From the IMG/VR virus record IMGVR_UViG_3300019776_000324, positions 280,245 through 344,244 of that record: DNA of 64,000 bases. One strand, written 5' to 3'. The stretch's first letter is position 1. Every line of letters begins with the position of its first letter. Shown piece after piece: positions 58,623 to 64,000 of this stretch. Origin of the DNA: a virus. Below the pieces are notes generated by a model. It was given only the letters and a program-made list of their open reading frames with translations. It did not search any database and was not told where the DNA came from. The position numbers were made by a program, and so were the translations under genes.

Positions 58623-59210
58623 ATGCCTAGTGTTTGGCTTACAAGCGATACGCACTTTGGTCACGAAGGTGTGTGCCGGTTTTTACAAGCAGATGGTGTG
58701 ACAAAACTTCGCCCGTGGACAGATCCAGCGGAGATGGATGAAGCCATGGTTGCGGCATGGAATGAACGGGTAGGACCAAAGGATAAAGTATATCACCTTG
58801 GTGATGTGGTTATTAATCGTCGGGCACTACCTATCCTAAACAGGCTTAACGGTGACAAAGTTCTTATCCGTGGTAATCACGATATTTTTAAGGACGAGGA
58901 TTACACTCCTTACTTTAGAAGTCTCAGAGCCTACCATGTCATGAATGGAATGATCCTCAGTCATATTCCTATTCATTCAGCTAGTCTCGGTCGTTTCGGA
59001 GTTAACATCCACGGACACTTACACGAAAAGCGTGTCATGCGTGATCTAGCTGTATGTGGGCGTTTGGATGTAGTTGATACCAGATACCATTGCGTATGCG
59101 TGGAGCAAACTCCAGACTTTGCACCTATCCTTTTTGAAGATGTTATCCAAAGAATCAAGGACGAAGGTGGTGTAGTTGGTTTTCAAAACGGTAATGGCCC
59201 TGCGATGTAG
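58623..59210 (+). CDS. Calcineurin-like metallophosphoesterase
   Basis: 195 residues. All metal motifs are present: SDTHFGH (8-14), LGDVV near residue 59, RGNHD near 82 and HGHLHE near 137. AAAGGAGG ribosome site. Downstream of rtcB it may trim phosphates from cleaved RNA ends, but the family hydrolyses many esters. Confidence 0.85.
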   Translation: MPSVWLTSDTHFGHEGVCRFLQADGVTKLRPWTDPAEMDEAMVAAWNERVGPKDKVYHLGDVVINRRALPILNRLNGDKVLIRGNHDIFKDEDYTPYFRSLRAYHVMNGMILSHIPIHSASLGRFGVNIHGHLHEKRVMRDLAVCGRLDVVDTRYHCVCVEQTPDFAPILFEDVIQRIKDEGGVVGFQNGNGPAM

Positions 59211-59240
59211 TTGACAAACATGGCAGGGTCATGCTATAAT
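59211..59240 (+). promoter_or_regulatory. Sigma70 promoter of the omega-like gene
   Basis: TTGACA, 18 bases containing CATG...CATG, TATAAT; starts at the previous stop. Confidence 0.7.
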
Positions 59241-59260
59241 ATACTTTTACAGGAGAAATC

Positions 59261-59485
59261 ATGAAACCAAGAATTGCAAGTCGTGGCCCAGGTATTGATA
59301 CTGAGGAATGTGTTCGACAAGCTGGTGGTGGCCGTTACGATCTAGTGTTAATTGGAGCCCAACGACTGCGCGAACTTAAACGCCAGCATCGCGAAAGTGG
59401 TCGCTATGTTACTCCTGTTGATGCGTTAATTGAGATTCAAGCAGGGCAAGTTAACCTAGCTGATTATCTAGCTAAAGTAAAATAA
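59261..59485 (+). CDS. rpoZ: RNA polymerase omega subunit-like protein
   Basis: 74 residues. The pattern ECVRQAGGGRYDLVLIGAQRLRELKRQHRESGRY followed by TPVDALIEIQAG matches bacterial omega (N-R-F-D-L-V-L-x-A-x-x-R-A-R-Q-L, then A-L-x-E-I). Omega binds beta-prime and forms part of a ppGpp site. A phage copy could replace the host subunit and alter polymerase. It has its own promoter and AGGAG site. Confidence 0.75.
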   Translation: MKPRIASRGPGIDTEECVRQAGGGRYDLVLIGAQRLRELKRQHRESGRYVTPVDALIEIQAGQVNLADYLAKVK

Positions 59486-59489
59486 GTTC

Positions 59490-60164
59490 ATGTACGATAT
59501 CTATGCTCTAGCTAGAGAGCGTAACGATTACTTAAAATTTACCACTACTGGCGATCATAAGATTGAAGTGTTTTATAAGATCGAACTAGACGGCGGTGGT
59601 ACTACTTTTGGGCAAGATTATTTGCCTGTAATTAAGGATCGTTACCCTGGCAGAGTTTTTGATAGAGCGTACGAGTGGTGTTCTGGTCCTGGATTCATTG
59701 GCTTTTCGTTACTGTCGCACGGAATATGTCGAACTGTTTGTTTGAGTGATTTGTATGATCCGTCAATCACAGCCGCAGAAGTTACTATTAACTTTGAACC
59801 AAACCAGTGCCAGGATCTAGCTACAGCGTATCTGTGTAAGGACCTGGGTCTTATACCCGAATATGAACAATTTGATTTAGTGGTCGCTAATCCGCCGCAC
59901 TTTAATGATGTTACTATGAATGACTACACTGGTATTAGAATTTCTAAAGATATCAACTGGACAGCGCATAGAAACTTTTTTAATAATATCAAGCGACATC
60001 TCGCCAAGGATGGTGTAATTTTATTACAAGAACATATCCATGGCGCTACAGTAGATGATTTGGCAGATATGATTAGTAACAATGGTTTAAAAATCACTGG
60101 CAATTTTCGTAGACCCAATGTTGACGAAACTGCTATGTATTATATTGAAATACAACATGCATAA
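59490..60164 (+). CDS. N-methyltransferase with NPPH motif (PrmC/TrmN-like)
   Basis: 224 residues. SAM motif I is YEWCSGPGFIGFSLL and catalytic motif IV is VVANPPHF, like enzymes that methylate exocyclic amines or glutamine amides. Targets could be tRNA, DNA or the release-factor GGQ loop; the context with tRNAs and a GGQ protein makes the translation machinery plausible. Confidence 0.7.
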   Translation: MYDIYALARERNDYLKFTTTGDHKIEVFYKIELDGGGTTFGQDYLPVIKDRYPGRVFDRAYEWCSGPGFIGFSLLSHGICRTVCLSDLYDPSITAAEVTINFEPNQCQDLATAYLCKDLGLIPEYEQFDLVVANPPHFNDVTMNDYTGIRISKDINWTAHRNFFNNIKRHLAKDGVILLQEHIHGATVDDLADMISNNGLKITGNFRRPNVDETAMYYIEIQHA

Positions 60165-60175
60165 GGAAAATTAAA

Positions 60176-60340
60176 ATGGCACAACCAAAACAAACAGCAA
60201 CAGAATTAAGTCGTACATTGGCAGGACAATGGTCTAAGAGTGAAAAGCGAGCAAAGGCAAGCCGTAGTATTATGGACTCTAATAAACGCACTCATGCCAT
60301 CAACAAGGCATTCAAACAGAATCAACTGTTAAATAAATAA
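60176..60340 (+). CDS. Small basic protein
   Basis: 54 residues (MAQPKQTATELSRTLAGQWS...), AAGGAAAAT ribosome site, Lys/Arg-rich helices. Probably nucleic-acid binding. Confidence 0.55.
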   Translation: MAQPKQTATELSRTLAGQWSKSEKRAKASRSIMDSNKRTHAINKAFKQNQLLNK

Positions 60341-60347
60341 TGTAATA

Positions 60348-60440
60348 GGAGGGCTGGCCGAGCGGTCGAAGGCACCCGCCTACTAAGCGGGCATGGGTCT
60401 TAACAACTCATCTGGGGTTCGAATCCCTAGCCCTCCGCCA
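60348..60440 (+). tRNA. tRNA-Ser with ACU anticodon
   Basis: Class II, 93 bases, GGAGGGC/GCCCTCC acceptor, GCCA end. The stem CCCGC/GCGGG encloses CTACTAA, giving anticodon ACU, which is unusual in bacteria. The rest resembles Ser(GCU). Confidence 0.85.
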
Positions 60441-60494
60441 AAATATTTCTTGTTGTAGCAGGCAAAATAAGTAGTAGACAACACAAGGAATATT

Positions 60495-60692
60495 ATGGCA
60501 ACCAAAAAAACATTACAAAGAAAAAAACCAGGCTTTACCAAAGCTGGTGTGGCTAAGATTGTTAGTATGAGCGTTAAACAACTAGTTACCGAATTAGATC
60601 GTACACAAAAGAACAAAGTCAAAGCCAAGATTCAACGCAGATTAAATCATTTTGGTTATGTAGCACCAGTAGTAGAAGCGGTAGCAGAATAA
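60495..60692 (+). CDS. Small basic protein
   Basis: 65 residues, MATKKTLQRKKPGF then a helix-turn-helix-like part (TKAGVAKIVSMSVKQLVTEL). AAGGA ribosome site. Function unknown. Confidence 0.55.
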   Translation: MATKKTLQRKKPGFTKAGVAKIVSMSVKQLVTELDRTQKNKVKAKIQRRLNHFGYVAPVVEAVAE

Positions 60693-60699
60693 GTTTCAA

Positions 60700-60775
60700 G
60701 CCCTTATAGCTCAGTTGGTAGAGCAACTGCTTTGTAAGCAGAAGGTCCGCGGTTCGAGTCCGTGTGAGGGCACCA
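60700..60775 (+). tRNA. tRNA-Thr(UGU)
   Basis: GCCCTTA/TGAGGGC acceptor, loop TTTGTAA, ACCA end. Last tRNA of the array. Confidence 0.92.
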
Positions 60776-60782
60776 CAAATAT

Positions 60783-61100
60783 ATGGCAACAAAGAAAAAC
60801 ATAGACCCAGGCAGGCCCATTAGTCGCCCAATGGCACCCATTAAAGCCGATACCACCTGGGGCAAGACTCTTAGTAAAGCAGAACTACTGGGTCTAATAG
60901 ATCGTATATACAAAAAACAAGAGGAAGAAAAAATGTCAAAACTTTCTGACACCCTAGCCAAAGCACTGGCAAAGAAACAAGGTAAAACTCATGTGGATGG
61001 CAACGATGCTGGTGCCACAGTAGAGAAGAAAGCTAAAGTTAAACCTTCAGCTGGGCCAGCTAAAAAGCCGCCAACTCGTAGTGCCGGCCGTGGCAGATGA
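60783..61100 (+). CDS. Basic hypothetical protein
   Basis: 105 residues starting 7 bases after tRNA-Thr, so tRNA 3' processing would leave almost no leader. An internal ATG (60933) with AGGAAG site gives a 55-residue alternative. C-terminus Lys/Pro/Arg-rich (KPSAGPAKKPPTRSAGRGR), probably disordered. Confidence 0.5.
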   Translation: MATKKNIDPGRPISRPMAPIKADTTWGKTLSKAELLGLIDRIYKKQEEEKMSKLSDTLAKALAKKQGKTHVDGNDAGATVEKKAKVKPSAGPAKKPPTRSAGRGR

Positions 61101-61195
61101 CCTTAATAGAATTTACCATAATGATAGTGCTGTACTGCATTTTGGTATGGGCCACTGCCTATGTGCATAAAAAATATTCTGATCCAGAAGAATGA
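61097..61195 (+). CDS. 32-residue membrane peptide
   Basis: MTLIEFTIMIVLYCILVWATAY... is a single membrane helix. ATGA overlaps at both ends support translation. Confidence 0.45.
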   Translation: MTLIEFTIMIVLYCILVWATAYVHKKYSDPEE

Positions 61196-61782
61196 GCTAT
61201 CAGCAAAAATACTTTCATTTATACAACGGTCCATATGGATTGGTTGACATAGCTCATCGCGGTATTTGGATCAACCTAGGCGAAGAGCAGTTGGTTCATC
61301 GCATCAAACAAGTTTTTAATTCAAAAATAACATCAGTAGTTGTTGATCTCTCAACATTCGTTAACTACTCTGAAAATTTAATAGATAGTGAAGTCTGTTT
61401 AAACTGGACAGTGCCGTACACTAAAAAACTATTATTATCAAGCCACTCACTAAACTATCACGATTTTAAAAAAACACAATTGGATTACAATTTAGTCGAC
61501 CCGTTGCTTAACACTCCTCCTAACATACTATTATCAAAAGATCAACAACTAGAATTGCAAGATCAAATTTTCTTTTATATAAAACTCAGTCGTTTTGACA
61601 CACAGTTTTCAGAAGATTCGTTGGCTACTAAATTTATAAAAATGCGAGATCATATTTTCTTAACGGAAATTGCAATTAGCGATATTGAAGAAAAAATGTA
61701 TAACTTATGTGATCAATATTTTTCAGTAGCGCCAATGGTTGCTAGTCAATACATATCAGTCATAGGTAAACTGTATGAATAA
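61192..61782 (+). CDS. Unknown protein of the PP-loop operon
   Basis: 196 residues; opening YQQKYFHLYNGPYGLVDIAHRGIWINLGEEQLVHRI then mostly helical. No known family. Overlaps the PP-loop gene by 8 bases. Confidence 0.55.
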   Translation: MSYQQKYFHLYNGPYGLVDIAHRGIWINLGEEQLVHRIKQVFNSKITSVVVDLSTFVNYSENLIDSEVCLNWTVPYTKKLLLSSHSLNYHDFKKTQLDYNLVDPLLNTPPNILLSKDQQLELQDQIFFYIKLSRFDTQFSEDSLATKFIKMRDHIFLTEIAISDIEEKMYNLCDQYFSVAPMVASQYISVIGKLYE

Positions 61783-62887
61783 CTTAATTTTCTTTAATAG
61801 AATTTCTCTAGCAGCCTGGGATACATTTTTAAAACGCCCCGAGTACGAACTACACAAGTGGTTTAATCTTGAAGCTGACTTATGGCCGGCGCACACTACA
61901 TCTCGTGTACATCAACTTGAAACGCCGTGGAATTTAGCACCCACTGTTTGTCCTATACCAGAAATAACAAACAACAATTTAGATTTTGAACAAGTTATGG
62001 ATAGTATAGCACATCGACAGTGTAAGGAAATTGAAGAGTCTGGACTAACTCCATACTTGGCATGGTCTGGCGGTATTGACAGTACTTGTATATTGGCTAG
62101 TATTTTACGAAATGCCAGTAAGGAATTTTTAGAAAAACTAGTTATTCTACACGATGACAAGTCCATAAAAGAGAATGCATATTTTTTCTCTCGTTTCATT
62201 GATAAAAAATTAACTTGCCAAGACAACAATACCTTTGTACTTGACGCATCTAATTATGACAAGATTGTGTTGTTGGATGGTGAAGCCGGGAATCAAACCA
62301 TGGGCTTCAGAGCCATTAACATACTTCGCTACTATGATAGACTTGATTTGTTTGCCAAGCCTTGGAGAGCACAGCGCGATCTTAAAGAAACTATTCCAGG
62401 CAGTACTGATTTTACTATAGATCTCATCAAGGAATCTATACCACATGCGCCAATTGACATTACAACTTGTTACGATTTTATTTGGTGGGCTAATTTTAAC
62501 TACAAGATAGACGAAGTTCTTATAAGAAAAATTGTTGGGTTAACTAGAAATTTAACTCCAGCACAGTGTCGCACTTTTTGGAATCAAGGCCTAAGAAGAT
62601 TCTTTGTAGATCCAGAAATGCAGATATGGAGTATGAATAGTTCAGATCTGCGCAGAGAAAAAACTAAATTGTTTAGTAAATATTTTCCTAAAACATACAT
62701 TTTTAACTTTGATAAAAATGCGTTGTACTACAGTAACAAACGAGAAGAAGCTAGCAATAGCAACTCTACTCTTAAACATGGCGACAGTCTTTCGCCTGTG
62801 TTTGCAATCGACCAAGACTGGAACAAGTATAGCATGGCCAATCGAGCCGATCGAATCCAGCTAGGTAAAATTTTAAAAAGAGTTTAA
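61775..62887 (+). CDS. PP-loop ATPase, asparagine synthetase-like
   Basis: 370 residues. WSGGIDSTCIL (SGGIDS at 98-103) and LLDGEAGNQTMG as the second nucleotide-facing part recall the synthetase domain of asparagine or beta-lactam synthetases. The glutaminase domain is missing. It would form an amide or activate a carboxyl by adenylation. Related only distantly to the minus-strand PP-loop gene. Confidence 0.7.
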   Translation: MNNLIFFNRISLAAWDTFLKRPEYELHKWFNLEADLWPAHTTSRVHQLETPWNLAPTVCPIPEITNNNLDFEQVMDSIAHRQCKEIEESGLTPYLAWSGGIDSTCILASILRNASKEFLEKLVILHDDKSIKENAYFFSRFIDKKLTCQDNNTFVLDASNYDKIVLLDGEAGNQTMGFRAINILRYYDRLDLFAKPWRAQRDLKETIPGSTDFTIDLIKESIPHAPIDITTCYDFIWWANFNYKIDEVLIRKIVGLTRNLTPAQCRTFWNQGLRRFFVDPEMQIWSMNSSDLRREKTKLFSKYFPKTYIFNFDKNALYYSNKREEASNSNSTLKHGDSLSPVFAIDQDWNKYSMANRADRIQLGKILKRV

Positions 62888-62890
62888 CAT

Positions 62891-63577
62891 ATGAAAAAAT
62901 GGCTTGAGTATCAATTCAAAAATCAAATTAAAGAATGGGATTGGGATTATGCCCAACATCCTGTTGCCAATCTAGCAGACAAGTTGGCTCCGCACTTTGA
63001 TTATGTTATCAAAGGTTTCCATGACGAAACTTTGCCAGCATTTTTTGAAAATGTGTTTATACGGCCCGACTACATTGCTCGCACAGCCGCTACAACAGAT
63101 GGCGAAGTAAGTGAAACGCAGTTTAAGGCATGGTTAGCTGAATACTTTGATTTGGTCAGTGGACACGGGCACAAGTACATTCGCAGTTTTGGTGAAAGCA
63201 ATGATGCTATCCATGACATCATCAGTACAGAATTGGACTTGGATCCTGCAACTACAAGAATTCGTGTGCAGGTAGAAGAGCCTGGTCATTACTTTATGAT
63301 GCACTTGGATAGACACAAGTATCAAGAGTGGGAAGTAGATGATCCTAAAAAGTATGTCTACGATAAAAATACAGACTTTCACAAACACAGCATTTACATT
63401 ATTTTCTTCAAGGACTGGGCTCATGGGCAAGCATTCCAAATGGGCGATAACTTCTTAAAGTGGAAATCTGGAGATGTGTTTAATTGGAACTTCCGTAATG
63501 TACCACACGGAACAAGCAACTTTGGTTACGAAACTAATTTTGTCATGGTTATAACTGGAAACAAAAAGGGACAATAA
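62891..63577 (+). CDS. 2-oxoglutarate/Fe(II) oxygenase-like protein
   Basis: 228 residues. H-L-D (MMHLDRHKY) supplies the first two iron ligands and VPHGTSNFGYETNFVMVITG the distal His and the 2OG-binding part. Such enzymes hydroxylate peptides, bases or lipids. Coupled by TAATG to the symporter and four bases from the PP-loop gene. Confidence 0.65.
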   Translation: MKKWLEYQFKNQIKEWDWDYAQHPVANLADKLAPHFDYVIKGFHDETLPAFFENVFIRPDYIARTAATTDGEVSETQFKAWLAEYFDLVSGHGHKYIRSFGESNDAIHDIISTELDLDPATTRIRVQVEEPGHYFMMHLDRHKYQEWEVDDPKKYVYDKNTDFHKHSIYIIFFKDWAHGQAFQMGDNFLKWKSGDVFNWNFRNVPHGTSNFGYETNFVMVITGNKKGQ

Positions 63578-64000
63578 TGTTAGAATTATCAACTGTAATA
63601 TTTTTAATGATCGCATACTTTGTGATCTGCGGCGGACTTACATACAAGTTTAGTGCAGGCGCAGACAAAAGCAAAGAAAATTATCTACTTGCCAATCGCA
63701 AATTTGAAACCTTTCGAGGTATGTTTAGTATCAGTGCTGCTTGGACCTGGGCCACAGCACTGTTCCTAGCGCCACAGCTGAGCTATCAATTCGGCTTTAC
63801 TGGGTTCTTCTGGATCCTGGGAATGAATACATTGACTCTGGCTATCTTTGGTTTTGCTGCTTATAAGATTCGACAGTTATACCCTGCTGGATTTACATTT
63901 GCCGAACATATCAAGAATCATTACGGACGCTGGGCACACAATACCTACATCCTGGCCTTTACACTTGTTACTATTACAGCACTAAGTTTAAATATCTACG
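63577..64000 (+). CDS. Sodium:solute symporter (SSS family), 3' end outside window
   Basis: First 141 residues only. Transmembrane segments (TVIFLMIAYFVICGGLTY, FWILGMNTLTLAIFGF, YILAFTLVTITALSLNIY) and the SSS signature DKSKENYLLANRKF then AAWTWATALFLAP are recognisable. The family couples sodium entry to uptake of proline, urea, sugars or acetate. A phage copy would act in the host inner membrane. Confidence 0.8.
   Translation, partial: MLELSTVIFLMIAYFVICGGLTYKFSAGADKSKENYLLANRKFETFRGMFSISAAWTWATALFLAPQLSYQFGFTGFFWILGMNTLTLAIFGFAAYKIRQLYPAGFTFAEHIKNHYGRWAHNTYILAFTLVTITALSLNIY

Overview
The window reads as part of a large, AT-rich (roughly 40% GC by eye), tailed-phage genome of the T4 superfamily. 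The evidence is a T4 gp43-type family B DNA polymerase next to a gp45-like sliding clamp, a FEN/T4 RNase H-type nuclease, a DsbA-like small protein, very compact gene packing with ATGA/GTGA/TAATG overlaps, octamers close to the T4 late promoter TATAAATA, and a dense tRNA array. The probable host is a Gram-negative, plausibly betaproteobacterial (Burkholderiales-like) freshwater bacterium. This is inferred from the host-style cargo: a Burkholderiales-type porin, an OmpA-family protein, a TctC/Bug-type binding protein, and a circularly permuted two-piece tmRNA, an architecture known from one betaproteobacterial lineage.

Layout. 1-7.4 kb: an overlapping operon with a tandem GNAT-like protein cut by the window edge, a glycine-rich adhesin-like protein, several small proteins whose N-termini resemble capsid-targeting peptides, a Dps-like ferritin, an 833-residue repeat protein and a zinc deaminase-like protein. 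7.5-14.8 kb: DsbA-like protein, an unknown protein coupled to a radical SAM enzyme, DNA polymerase, clamp and two SAM methyltransferase-like proteins. 14.8-22.5 kb: DpdA (7-deazaguanine insertion into DNA), small conserved phage proteins, a glycosyltransferase, a sugar epimerase, a minimal DegT aminotransferase and FolE. 22.6-25.2 kb: a large surface lipoprotein with FG-GAP-like repeats. 25.3-38.9 kb: QueD, MazG-like proteins, nucleotide-sugar enzymes, glycosyltransferases, QueE, NadE, SGNH-fold proteins and the FEN nuclease.

38.9-49.8 kb: small proteins, a signal-less TRAP-type binding protein, a PP-loop ATPase, TctC-like protein, the two-piece tmRNA, porin, OmpA-like protein, glycan enzymes and two minus-strand genes (methyltransferase and radical SAM). 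50.0-60.8 kb: 29 apparently intact tRNA genes that together cover all 20 amino acids, interleaved with RtcB, a GGQ release-factor-like protein, a PTH2-like protein, a metallophosphoesterase, an RNase H-like protein, an RNA polymerase omega-like protein, an HNH endonuclease that has disrupted a tRNA, and at least six long inverted-repeat RNA elements. 61-64 kb: an operon of an unknown protein, a PP-loop synthetase-like protein, a 2OG-oxygenase-like protein and a truncated sodium:solute symporter.

How the genes fit together. One theme is translational self-sufficiency: full tRNA set, tmRNA, release-factor-like and peptidyl-tRNA-hydrolase-like proteins, and RNA ligase could maintain protein synthesis when host tRNAs are degraded. 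A second is DNA protection: FolE, QueD, QueE and DpdA make a near-complete route from GTP to 7-deazaguanine in DNA; QueC was not found here. A third is remodelling of the infected cell surface and its uptake: porin, OmpA-like protein, lipoprotein, TctC-like protein and symporter, with a nucleotide-sugar and glycosyltransferase set. All functions are read from sequence motifs by eye; no database search was possible.
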